Below are positions 1-6,113 of a stretch of 7,973 bases of DNA, in pieces (within the stretch, counting starts at the first letter, position 1; each line of letters opens with the position of its first letter). Made by a program: the position numbers and the translations under genes. The notes beneath the pieces are model-generated. The model worked only from the letters and a program-made list of their open reading frames with translations. It searched no databases and had not been told where the DNA came from. Source of the stretch: Streptosporangiaceae bacterium (GTDB lineage: Bacteria > Actinomycetota > Actinomycetes > Streptosporangiales > Streptosporangiaceae); the NCBI GenBank assembly GCA_030041195.1, contig JASHOI010000175.1:1-7973 (forward strand), given 5' to 3'.

Positions 1-396
1 CGACATCCCGGTGTCGGCCTTGAGGTGCAGCCGGGCCGGCTTGCCGGCCCGCGAGGCCGCCGCCGCGATCTGCGTGACCAGGTCGGCGGATCCGGCGGAC
101 AGGTCGACGTCGTTGCGGATCGCGTCCTCGTGCGGCGCGTCCGGCGCGCCCAGCAGGCAGAGCACCGGCACGGTCAGCCCGGCCTGGCGCAGCGCCACGG
201 CGTCGGCAACGTGCACGACCCCGAGCCACGACGCGCCGCCGTCGACGGCCGCCGCCGCCGCCGGGATCATGCCGTGGCCGTAGCCGTCGGACTTGACCAC
301 CGCCATCACCTGCGCGGCGCCGACGTGCCTCGCCAGGGCGGAGACGTTGTCATTTATCGCGCCCAGGTCGATGAGCGCCTCCGGGTGACCGTCCAT
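1..396 (-). CDS. alr: Alanine racemase, N-terminal part (cut by window edge)
   Basis: A PLP-dependent enzyme that interconverts L- and D-alanine in the cytoplasm, supplying D-Ala for peptidoglycan. Reading the minus strand from the ATG at 396-394 gives 132 uninterrupted codons running off the left edge. The family signatures are clear: ALIDLGAINDNV near residues 7-18, the PLP-lysine motif AVVKSDGYGHG at about 32-42 (K35 is the Schiff-base lysine), and LHLKADTGMS at the cut end, matching the family's KVDTGM strand. About two thirds of the protein, including the catalytic Tyr of the C-terminal domain, lies outside the window. The start is supported by the short distance to the IDLGAI motif. No convincing Shine-Dalgarno precedes it. 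It diverges from the S9 peptidase gene and lies on the same strand as nnr, its usual actinobacterial neighbour, now 5.9 kb away. Confidence 0.95.
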   Translation of the reverse strand, partial: MDGHPEALIDLGAINDNVSALARHVGAAQVMAVVKSDGYGHGMIPAAAAAVDGGASWLGVVHVADAVALRQAGLTVPVLCLLGAPDAPHEDAIRNDVDLSAGSADLVTQIAAAASRAGKPARLHLKADTGMS

Positions 397-503
397 GGGA
401 TCACAGTCTGCCAGCCCGCGGCAGGTGGCGAGGGATCGCCGAAGGCAGGGAAAGGAGTCGCGGAAGGTGATGAGCAGGGCCAACTCTGTGATAGGCACGA
501 TGC
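397..503. promoter_or_regulatory. Divergent intergenic region between alr and the S9 peptidase
   Basis: This 107-bp spacer must hold the promoters for alr (leftward) and the peptidase (rightward). No clear -35/-10 pair is visible for either. The 7-mer CTGTGAT lies just upstream of both starts in each gene's own direction: minus strand at 406-400, 3 nt before the alr ATG, and plus strand at 486-492, 11 nt before the peptidase ATG. It therefore forms an inverted repeat ATCACAG/CTGTGAT across the spacer. It could be a shared operator or chance. An AAGGAG at 452-457 is too far from the peptidase ATG to be its ribosome site. Confidence 0.3.
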
Positions 504-2351
504 ATGGTCGAGCTGATTCCGCGCGAAGTACTCTTCGGCAACCCCGAGCGGGTAAGCCCCGCTATTTCCCCCGATGGCACCCGGCTGGCGTGGATAGCGC
601 CGCACGAGGGGGTCCTCAACGTCTGGGTCGCGCCGGCGAGCGCCGAAGCCGGGGTGGACTGGCCGGCGGCCCGGGTGGTCACCGACGACCGCGACCGCGG
701 CATCCGCATGTTCGCGTGGGCCCACGATGGCCGGCACCTGCTGTACCTGCAGGACAGCGGCGGCGACGAAAACTGGCGGCTGCACGACGTGGATGTGGAG
801 ACCATGGACCGCCGCGACCTCACGCCGTTCGACGGCGTTCAGGCGCGGGTGGTAGCCATGGAGCGGAAGTTCCCGACCGAGCTGCTGGTCGCGCTGAACC
901 GCGACAACGCGGAACTGCACGACGTGTACCGGCTCGACCTGGTCACCGGCGAGCTGACCAAGGAAGTCGAGAACCCTGGCTTCATCGGCTGGGTCGCCGA
1001 CGCTCAGCTCGCGGTCAGGGCGACGATCGCGCCGCGGCCCGACGGGAGCCTCGAGGTCATGGTGCGGGACAGCGCGGACGCCGACTGGCGGCCGCTGCTC
1101 ACCGTGCCCGCCGATGACGCGCTGACCAGCGACGTGGTCGCGTTCAGCGAGGACGGCGGCTCGCTGCTCGGCGTCAGCTCGGTCGGCGCCAACACCGGCA
1201 GGCTGGTCCGGGTCGACACGGCGACCGGCGCCGAGGAGGTGCTGGCCGAGGATCCGGAGGCCGACGTGAGCGACGTCCGGATCCAGCCGGACACCCGGGA
1301 GCCGCAGATCGTGACCTTCACCAAGGACCGGTCCTCCTACCTCGTGCTCGATCCAACGGTCGCCGACGACCTGATCGCGATCCGGGCGCTGCACCCGGGC
1401 GACCCGGCCTTCACCGGCGCCGACGACGCGGACACGACGTGGCTGATCGCGTTCACCAACGACTCGGGCCCGATCCCTTACTTCGCCTACGACCGGGTCA
1501 GCAAGGCCGGGCGGTTCCTGTTCGAGAACCGGCCGGCGCTGTCCCAGTACGAGCTCGCCTCGATGGAGCCGTTCTCGTTCACCGCCCGTGACGGCCTCAC
1601 CGTGCACGGCTACGCCACGTTCCCACCCGGCGTCGAGCGTTCCGGCCTGCCGACCGTGCTGAACGTGCACGGCGGCCCGTGGGCCAGGGACGGCTGGGGC
1701 TTCGATCCCGAGGCGCAGTGGCTGGCCAACCGCGGTTACCTCTGCGTGCAGGTCAACTACCGGGGCTCGACCGGCTACGGCAAGGCGTTCGTCAACGCCG
1801 GCGACCGCGAGTGGGGCGGCAAGATGCAGGACGACCTGACCGACGCCGTCGCGTTCGTGATCGGCCAGGGCTGGGCCGACCCCAAGCGGGTGGCGATCTA
1901 CGGCGGCTCCTACGGCGGGTACGCGGCGCTGGCGGGGGCGACGTTCACCCCGGAGCTGTACCGCTGCGCGGTCGACATCGTCGGCCCGTCCAACCTGAAG
2001 ACCCTGATCGAGACGATCCCGCCGTACTGGGCCCCGATGATCTCCCAGTTCCACCGCCGGGTGGGCGACCCGGCCAAGGACGCGGACTTCCTCTGGTCCC
2101 GGTCCCCGCTGTCCCGGGTGAGCGACATCAGGATTCCCCTGCTCATCGCACAGGGCGCGAACGATCCCCGGGTCAAGCAGGCCGAGTCGGAGCAGATCGT
2201 GGCGGCGCTGCGGGAGGCCGGCATCGACTACGAGTACCTGCTGTTCCCGGACGAGGGCCACGGGTTCGCGAAGCCGGAGAACCGGCTGAGGTTCTACGCC
2301 GCCGCCGAGCGGTTCCTGGCCCGTCACCTCGGCGGCCGCGCCGAAGACTAG
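504..2351 (+). CDS. S9-family prolyl oligopeptidase-like serine peptidase
   Basis: A 615-residue alpha/beta-hydrolase peptidase of the S9 family (acylaminoacyl peptidase / dipeptidyl peptidase-like), expected to trim short peptides in the cytoplasm; no signal peptide or membrane segment is seen. The N-terminal ~350 residues have beta-propeller character (ISPDGTRLAW at 21-30, repeated blade-like strands). The C-terminal ~260 residues are the hydrolase: HGGPW at 389-393 (oxyanion region), nucleophile Ser469 in YGGSYGGYA, Asp554 in QGANDPRV, and His586 in DEGHGF. All three triad residues are present and the length is normal for the family. An in-frame TAG at 492-494 rules out an earlier start, and the protein begins with the family-like IPREVLFGNPE. 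Only a weak AGG (493-495) precedes the ATG. It is convergent with map, 26 bp away. The exact substrate cannot be assigned. Confidence 0.95.
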   Translation: MVELIPREVLFGNPERVSPAISPDGTRLAWIAPHEGVLNVWVAPASAEAGVDWPAARVVTDDRDRGIRMFAWAHDGRHLLYLQDSGGDENWRLHDVDVETMDRRDLTPFDGVQARVVAMERKFPTELLVALNRDNAELHDVYRLDLVTGELTKEVENPGFIGWVADAQLAVRATIAPRPDGSLEVMVRDSADADWRPLLTVPADDALTSDVVAFSEDGGSLLGVSSVGANTGRLVRVDTATGAEEVLAEDPEADVSDVRIQPDTREPQIVTFTKDRSSYLVLDPTVADDLIAIRALHPGDPAFTGADDADTTWLIAFTNDSGPIPYFAYDRVSKAGRFLFENRPALSQYELASMEPFSFTARDGLTVHGYATFPPGVERSGLPTVLNVHGGPWARDGWGFDPEAQWLANRGYLCVQVNYRGSTGYGKAFVNAGDREWGGKMQDDLTDAVAFVIGQGWADPKRVAIYGGSYGGYAALAGATFTPELYRCAVDIVGPSNLKTLIETIPPYWAPMISQFHRRVGDPAKDADFLWSRSPLSRVSDIRIPLLIAQGANDPRVKQAESEQIVAALREAGIDYEYLLFPDEGHGFAKPENRLRFYAAAERFLARHLGGRAED

Positions 2352-2375
2352 GGGCCGGAACGCGACGCCGGCCCC
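2351..2375. terminator. Bidirectional GC hairpin between peptidase and map
   Basis: A perfect 8-bp inverted repeat, GGGGCCGG (2351-2358) and CCGGCCCC (2368-2375), around a 9-nt loop. It fills nearly the whole 26-bp gap between two convergent stop codons. There is no T-run on either side, so it is a hairpin-only candidate of the kind seen in high-GC actinobacteria. The placement supports shared termination of both genes. Confidence 0.6.
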
Positions 2376-2377
2376 CG

Positions 2378-3145
2378 CTACGGCAGGGTCAGGATGCGCG
2401 GGCCGTCGGCGGTGACCGCGACCGTGTGCTCGATGTGCGCGGCCCGACTGCCGTCGGCGCTGCGCACGGTCCAGCCGTCGCTGTCGATGCGGCAGCCGTC
2501 GCTGCCGCCGGCCATGAACCACGGCTCGATGGCGATGACCAGGCCGGGCAGCACCCGGTGGCCGCGCCCGGCGGCTCCCTCGTTGGGGATGTGCGGGTCC
2601 TCGTGCATGGCGCGGCCCACGCCGTGGCCGCCGAAGTGCGGGCAGATCCCATAACCCGCGGCGCGGCCGACGGCGCCGATGGCCGCCGAGATGTCCCCGG
2701 TGCGCGCGCCCGGGATCGCCGCCGCGATGCCGGCGCGCAGCGCGTCAGCGGTGACGGAGATCAGCCGGGCGTCGGCGGGGCGCGGCGGGCCGACCGTGAA
2801 CGAGATCGCGGCGTCGGCCGTCCACCCGTCGAGCACCGCCCCGGCGTCGACGCTGACCAGGTCGCCGTCGGCCAGCCTGCGGCGGCCTGGGATGCCGTGC
2901 TGCGCGGCGTCGTTGACCGACACGCAGATCGCGGCCGGGTACGGGACCGGCGCGGACTGCGGCTGGTAACCCAGGAACGGCGAGAAGGCCCCGGCATCCG
3001 CGAGCACGCCGCGGGCTGCCTCGTCCAGCTCGGCAAGGCGCGTGCCCGGCGTGGCGATCGCCCGCGCGGCGGCCAGGACCCGCGCGACCACCTGCCCGGC
3101 CGTGCCGATCGCGTCGATCTCTCCCGGAGTCTTGATCTCGACCAC
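2378..3145 (-). CDS. map: Type I methionine aminopeptidase (probably an accessory paralogue)
   Basis: A 255-residue cytoplasmic metalloprotease that removes the initiator Met from new proteins. All five metal ligands of the pita-bread fold are visible: D100 (SVDAG), D111 (TADAAIS), H174 (GGHGVG), E207 (AIEPW) and E239 (HIEHTV). The substrate-binding histidines H83 (QHGIP) and H181 (MHEDP) are also present. Length is standard for a minimal type I enzyme; there is no N-terminal zinc-finger extension. The start is GTG at 3145, 6 nt after a TATAGT box, so the mRNA is probably leaderless. Unusual features are Q82 where the family normally has Cys (VCHGIP), and a longer segment around residues 60-70 where GYHGYP-like sequence is usual. 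The housekeeping map of actinobacteria normally sits in the secY-adk-infA cluster. Pairing here with a divergent XRE regulator suggests a second, regulated copy (inference). Confidence 0.95.
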   Translation of the reverse strand: MVEIKTPGEIDAIGTAGQVVARVLAAARAIATPGTRLAELDEAARGVLADAGAFSPFLGYQPQSAPVPYPAAICVSVNDAAQHGIPGRRRLADGDLVSVDAGAVLDGWTADAAISFTVGPPRPADARLISVTADALRAGIAAAIPGARTGDISAAIGAVGRAAGYGICPHFGGHGVGRAMHEDPHIPNEGAAGRGHRVLPGLVIAIEPWFMAGGSDGCRIDSDGWTVRSADGSRAAHIEHTVAVTADGPRILTLP

Positions 3146-3165
3146 GGTATAACTATACCGGTATT
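3145..3165. promoter_or_regulatory. Palindromic operator between map and the XRE regulator
   Basis: CGGTATA (3145-3151), a 2-bp AC spacer and TATACCG (3154-3160) form a perfect 7-bp inverted repeat. A third half-site, CGGTATT (3159-3165), overlaps it, creating a second palindrome TACCGGTA (3156-3163). The array starts on the first base of the map start codon and covers the map -10 box. It is the obvious candidate binding site for the adjacent XRE protein, which would then repress map and probably itself. The binding partner is inferred. Confidence 0.6.
3152..3157 (-). promoter_or_regulatory. -10 element of map, leaderless type
   Basis: On the minus strand TATAGT (3157-3152) is followed by exactly six bases (TATACC) and then the GTG start. 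This TANNNT-N6-start arrangement is the known signature of leaderless actinobacterial transcripts. No Shine-Dalgarno sequence or convincing -35 box is present. The box lies inside the palindrome at 3145-3160. Confidence 0.6.
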
Positions 3166-3170
3166 ATTAT
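3165..3170 (+). promoter_or_regulatory. -10 element of the XRE regulator gene, leaderless type
   Basis: TATTAT (3165-3170) is followed by six bases (GACGGC) and the ATG at 3177, mirroring the map promoter on the other strand. An overlapping TATTAT at 3162-3167 is an alternative. No ribosome site is present upstream of the ATG, which fits a leaderless transcript. Confidence 0.55.
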
Positions 3171-3176
3171 GACGGC

Positions 3177-3452
3177 ATGGTACGGCCGCCGTTGAGTCCA
3201 GAGGACCGGGCGCGTGGGGAGCGGCTCGGCAGGTTGCTGCGGGAGGCGCGCGGGCCGCGCAGCATGGCCGAGATCGCCGGGGCGTCGGGGGTGCCAACCG
3301 AGACCCTGCGCAAGATAGAGACCGGCCGGATCGCCACGCCCGCGTTCTTCACCGTCGCCGCGCTCGCGGCCGCGCTCGGCGTTCCGCTCGAGGAGGTCGT
3401 GCGGCAGTGCTCGGACCCGCCCGGCGACGCGGAGACCGCGCTCACCGCGTGA
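3177..3452 (+). CDS. XRE-family helix-turn-helix regulator
   Basis: A 91-residue DNA-binding protein consisting almost only of an XRE/Cro-C1 HTH domain. Helix 2 of the HTH is SMAEIAGASGV (29-39). The recognition helix region is PTETLRKIETGR (40-51), followed by the typical third strand/helix segment ending ALGVPLEEVV (66-75). There is no ligand-binding or enzymatic domain, so it presumably dimerises through the HTH core and binds the palindrome in its own promoter region. It diverges from map with 31 bp between start codons, making map its most likely target. The ATG at 3177 fits both the -10 spacing and the domain's N-terminus. Direction of control (repressor or activator) is not shown; the operator overlapping the map -10 favours repression. 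Confidence 0.9.
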   Translation: MVRPPLSPEDRARGERLGRLLREARGPRSMAEIAGASGVPTETLRKIETGRIATPAFFTVAALAAALGVPLEEVVRQCSDPPGDAETALTA

Positions 3453-3454
3453 CG

Positions 3455-3497
3455 GCGGCCGGGCCGGCAGCGCTGGTTGGCTGCCAGACCCGGCCGC
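3455..3497. terminator. Strong bidirectional hairpin between xre and the MFS gene
   Basis: Two-part stem: GCGGCCGGG (3455-3463) pairs with CCCGGCCGC (3489-3497) over 9 bp. After a small internal loop (2 against 3 nt), GGCAGC (3466-3471) pairs with GCTGCC (3480-3485), leaving an 8-nt loop. It starts 3 bp after the xre stop and ends 18 bp before the stop of the convergent transporter gene. No T-run is present. Position and stability support termination from both sides. Confidence 0.65.
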
Positions 3498-3515
3498 TCG
3501 CGTAGCGTTCAGGCC

Positions 3516-5114
3516 CTAACTCGGCATCGGCTGGACGCCCGCCAGGTCCTCGCGGGTGACCCGGACCACAGCGATGATCACGATCAGGGCCAAGAGCATG
3601 ATCCCGGCCGAGACCTCGAAGCCGCGGGAGAACCCGACGGAGAGCGCGTGGTCGTAGAGCTGGGTCTCGCCCGCCTTGATCTGCGCCGCGGTCAGGTGCA
3701 GCGGGTGGCCCGCCCTGGCGGCGGCGGCCGCGGCGGCCTTCCCGGCCGCGACCGAGGCGTTGAACGTGTGGGAGACCACCGTCCAGGCCACGGTGCCCAG
3801 GATCGCCAGCCCGATCGCGCCGCCGACCTGCTGGCCGACGTTCGGCAGGCTGGAGGCCAGGCCAGCGTCGCGGTCGGCCACCTTGGACAGCGCGACCAGG
3901 GTGGCGGGCATGAACAGCAGGCCGAGGCCGCCAGCGGTGAGCAGCATCGGGCCGAGCAGGCCGCCGACGTACGTGCTGTGCTCGTTGATCCGGGACAGCC
4001 AGAACATCCCGCCCACGCTGACCGCCGAGGCGATGATCAGCAGCGGCCGGGCCCCGATCCTGGGCACGAGCTGGGTGGACAGGCCCGCCATGGCCATGAT
4101 CATCGCGACCATTGGCAGGTAGGCGACGCCGGTCTTCAGCGCGCTGTAGCCCCAGACGTGCTGCACGAACAGGGTCAGGAAGAAGAACATCCCGAACATG
4201 GCCGTGCCAACGCAGAGCAGGACGATGTTGGCGGCGGTCCGGTCGCGGTTGCGGAAGATCCGCAGCGGCATCAGCGCGTGCGGGCTGCGCGCCTCGATGA
4301 TCACGAACGTGGCGAGCAGCACCACGGCCGCGCACAGCGAGACCAGCACCTTCGGGTCGCCCCAGTTCGAGCCGCCGGTGCCGGAGGCCGCGGCTTCGGA
4401 CAGGCCGTACACCAGGGCGCCCAGGCCGAGCGTGCCGGTGATCGCGCCGGGCAGGTCGAACCGGCCCGCGTGGCGCTGCGACTCGGTGAGCGCCCGCGGC
4501 GCGATCAGCGCGGTCACGAGCCCGATCGGCACGTTGACGAACAGCACCCAGCGCCAGGACGCGTACGTGGTCAGCAGGCCGCCGGCCAGCAGGCCGACGG
4601 CGGCGCCGCCGATCGACATCGCGGCGTAAACGCCCATGGCCCTGTTGCGCTCCTGGCCTTCCGGGAAGTTGGTCGTGATCAGCGACAACGCGGTCGGCGC
4701 GACGATCGCGCCACCGACCCCCTGCACCGCGCGGGCGGTGAGCAGCCAGGCCTGCGAGGTGGCGAACCCGCCAAGCAGCGAGGCCAGCGAGAACAGGATG
4801 ATCCCGGCGATGAACACCCGGCGCCGGCCCAGGATGTCGCCGGCCCGGCCGCCGAGCAGCAGCAGGCCGCCGAAGGTCAGCGCGTAGGCGTTCACCACCC
4901 ACTCAAGGCCCGAGCCGGAGAAGCCGAGCGCGGTCTGGATGTGCGGCAGTGCGACGTTCACGATCGTGGCGTCGAGCACCACCATGAGCTGGGCGGTGGC
5001 GATGACGAACAGCGCCAGGCCGAGGCGGCGGTTCCTGCCGGAAGGCTGGCCGCCGCGGTCGGCGACGGCTTCAAGCCCCGCCTGCCGGCCGGTGTCGGGC
5101 TGTGCGGTGGACAT
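3516..5114 (-). CDS. DHA2-family MFS drug efflux transporter (14 TM)
   Basis: A 532-residue proton-coupled exporter of the EmrB/QacA type in the plasma membrane, predicted to expel drugs or other small toxic compounds. Family motifs in order: LDATIVNVALPHI (47-59, TM1), GGRAGDILGRRRV (88-100, motif A loop), LTARAVQGVGGAIVAP (125-140, motif B), GLLAGGLLT (174-182, motif C region) and SWRWVLFVNVPIG (186-198). The spread of hydrophobic segments over the full length fits 14 TM helices. An Ala-rich extracytoplasmic loop lies before the last helix, as is common in DHA2 proteins. A good ribosome site (AAGGAG, 5126-5121, 6 nt from ATG) fixes the start. It follows a MarR gene on the same strand, 160 bp apart, a classic regulator-pump arrangement. 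The substrate cannot be told from sequence. Confidence 0.95.
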   Translation of the reverse strand: MSTAQPDTGRQAGLEAVADRGGQPSGRNRRLGLALFVIATAQLMVVLDATIVNVALPHIQTALGFSGSGLEWVVNAYALTFGGLLLLGGRAGDILGRRRVFIAGIILFSLASLLGGFATSQAWLLTARAVQGVGGAIVAPTALSLITTNFPEGQERNRAMGVYAAMSIGGAAVGLLAGGLLTTYASWRWVLFVNVPIGLVTALIAPRALTESQRHAGRFDLPGAITGTLGLGALVYGLSEAAASGTGGSNWGDPKVLVSLCAAVVLLATFVIIEARSPHALMPLRIFRNRDRTAANIVLLCVGTAMFGMFFFLTLFVQHVWGYSALKTGVAYLPMVAMIMAMAGLSTQLVPRIGARPLLIIASAVSVGGMFWLSRINEHSTYVGGLLGPMLLTAGGLGLLFMPATLVALSKVADRDAGLASSLPNVGQQVGGAIGLAILGTVAWTVVSHTFNASVAAGKAAAAAAARAGHPLHLTAAQIKAGETQLYDHALSVGFSRGFEVSAGIMLLALIVIIAVVRVTREDLAGVQPMPS

Positions 5115-5274
5115 GGCAGTCTCCTTGCTGAAGAGCGCGGTTGGCTAGCGTCCCGGCGCGGTGCGGCGAGACGTTCGGGGTTTGCTGGTTTCAGGGAAGG
5201 CTTCAGCCAGGAACGTGCCGTCGGTCTAGGTCCGGCGGCGGCTCCGCTGGCCGCCCGGGTTTGCGGCTAACCGG
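5115..5274 (-). other. 160-bp leader/spacer between marR and the MFS gene
   Basis: No gene or clear promoter is visible here. It holds a 6-bp GC hairpin (GGCGGC 5237-5242 / GCCGCC 5250-5255, 7-nt loop) about 20 bp after the marR stop, which could act as a weak terminator or pause. In the mRNA direction it also holds two interleaved complementary pairs: ACGTTC (5216-5211) with GAACGT (5176-5171), and GCTGAAG (5207-5201) with CTTCAGC (5133-5127). The last directly abuts the AAGGAG ribosome site. Such short matches can arise by chance in this length of DNA. Confidence 0.35.
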
Positions 5275-5799
5275 TCAACTGCCCGGCTCCGCGGTGACTA
5301 GGGTCGCGCTCACCTCCCCCGCACGCTCGCCCCCGGTCGTCGGCGGGGTTGCGGTGGTCTCGTCCCCCGCGCCGCGTTCGGCGCGGACCATCTTGCGAAT
5401 AAGGCTCAGCAGGCAGGCACGCTGGTCGTCATCGAGGCAGCGCCACGGCATGAGCTGCCTGAACTCCCGCTCTACCTGCTCCCGCAGCTCAACTCCGGCC
5501 CCGGTGAGCACCAGGTTCTTGATCCGGCGGTCGGTCGTGCTGGCCTCCCGCCTGGCCAGCCCGTGCTTTTCCATGAGGTCGGCGATGGCGGTCACGAACG
5601 AGGGATCGCAGTGCAGCCGCCGCCCAAGATCGCGCATGGCCATCGGCGAAGCGAGCTCGTGCAGGGCCTTCAGGCAGAAGGCAGGAACCCCGAACCGCTG
5701 CGCGACCTGCTCACCCTTTGCGATCATCGTTTCCGCCAGCTCGCCCATGGATTCGAAGATCTCCGAGTCGAGCTGATCGGTTCCGGATGGCGTTCCCAT
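5275..5799 (-). CDS. MarR-family transcriptional regulator
   Basis: A 174-residue winged-helix regulator, expected to act as a dimer that releases DNA on binding a small molecule. The wHTH spans about residues 40-105: SPMAMRDLGRRL (51-62) as the second helix, DPSFVTAIADLMEKHGL (65-81) as the recognition helix, and the wing around TTDRRIKNLVLT (88-99), matching the family DRR pattern. A dimerisation helix follows (about 102-140). The last ~30 residues are Thr/Gly/Glu-rich and probably disordered. Cysteines at 42, 64, 121 and 129 might be redox-sensitive, but nothing in the sequence proves it. A near-perfect AGGAGG (5809-5804), 4 nt from the ATG, fixes the start. It is upstream of the DHA2 pump on the same strand and carries its own candidate operators, so autorepression and pump control are likely. 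Confidence 0.92.
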   Translation of the reverse strand: MGTPSGTDQLDSEIFESMGELAETMIAKGEQVAQRFGVPAFCLKALHELASPMAMRDLGRRLHCDPSFVTAIADLMEKHGLARREASTTDRRIKNLVLTGAGVELREQVEREFRQLMPWRCLDDDQRACLLSLIRKMVRAERGAGDETTATPPTTGGERAGEVSATLVTAEPGS

Positions 5800-5850
5800 G
5801 TCACCTCCTCGGCTTGCCTCGCACCCTGCGCCCGGGGTGAAAGCCCGAGC

Positions 5851-5873
5851 AACTCAATAGTTGAGTAGCTCAA
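5851..5873. promoter_or_regulatory. MarR operator: overlapping TTGAG/CTCAA palindromes
   Basis: ACTCAA (5852-5857)-TAG-TTGAGT (5861-5866) is a perfect 6-bp inverted repeat. TTGAG (5861-5865)-TAG-CTCAA (5869-5873) is a second one sharing the middle half-site and the same TAG spacer. A further copy of the half-site AACTCAA lies at 5912-5918, upstream of the -35 box. The proximal pair abuts the -10 box and covers the expected start site, so a bound dimer would block transcription. Such palindromes are typical of MarR proteins; that this regulator binds them is inferred. Confidence 0.6.
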
Positions 5874-5902
5874 ACATAGACCGTCTCGGGTGAGCAAGTC
5901 AA
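5873..5902 (-). promoter_or_regulatory. Candidate promoter of marR
   Basis: On the minus strand TTGACT (5902-5897) and TATGTT (5878-5873) are separated by 18 bp, a good sigma-70-type match in an AT-rich island of an otherwise very GC-rich window. The predicted transcription start (about 5866) leaves a leader of some 67 nt containing the strong marR ribosome site. The start point falls inside the palindrome at 5852-5866. Confidence 0.55.
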
Positions 5903-5953
5903 TCTTTTATCAACTCAACTAATGTGGCCCTCGCCACACTCGCCGGCCGGCGT

Positions 5954-6018
5954 GGCCTGCTCCCGCCGCGTCTCGGCCTGCTCCCGCGCCGCGTCTCGGC
6001 CTGCTCCCGCCGCGTCTC
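5954..6018. repeat. GC-rich tandem repeat, three copies of a ~21-bp unit
   Basis: Units at 5954-5974 (21 bp), 5975-5997 (23 bp) and 5998-6018 (21 bp) all start GGCCTGCTCCCG and end CCGCGTCTC. The middle unit differs only by an extra CG dinucleotide. A degenerate fourth unit begins at 6019. The 2-bp length difference shifts the reading frame between copies on either strand, which argues against a conserved protein repeat. Confidence 0.75.
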
Positions 6019-6113
6019 GGCCCGCTTCGGCGCCTCCCCGACCTGCTCCGGTCATCTCGGATACCACCCTGTGTAACAACACTTGCCTGCCGATCACACT
6101 GCGCTACATTCTG

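Noticed and set aside
470..1117. ATG at 470-472 after GGAAGGTG, which looks like a good ribosome site for another frame
   Set aside because: The resulting frame overlaps the peptidase N-terminus and gives an Arg-rich product with no family resemblance. The peptidase frame has clear family sequence from residue 5.
354..2522. A 722-codon open frame on the minus strand across the peptidase gene
   Set aside because: It is the antisense shadow of the S9 peptidase and runs into map. Its translation is Arg/Gly/Val/Ala-rich with no family motif, while the plus frame has a complete catalytic triad.
1679..3172. A 497-codon plus-strand frame covering the end of the peptidase and all of map
   Set aside because: Arg/Gly/Pro-rich low-complexity product crossing a convergent gene junction and its hairpin; a shadow of both genes.
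3477..5270. A 597-codon open frame on the plus strand over the MFS transporter
   Set aside because: Low-complexity Arg/Gln/Gly/His-rich translation, antisense to a transporter with all DHA2 motifs. Long antisense frames are common at this GC content.
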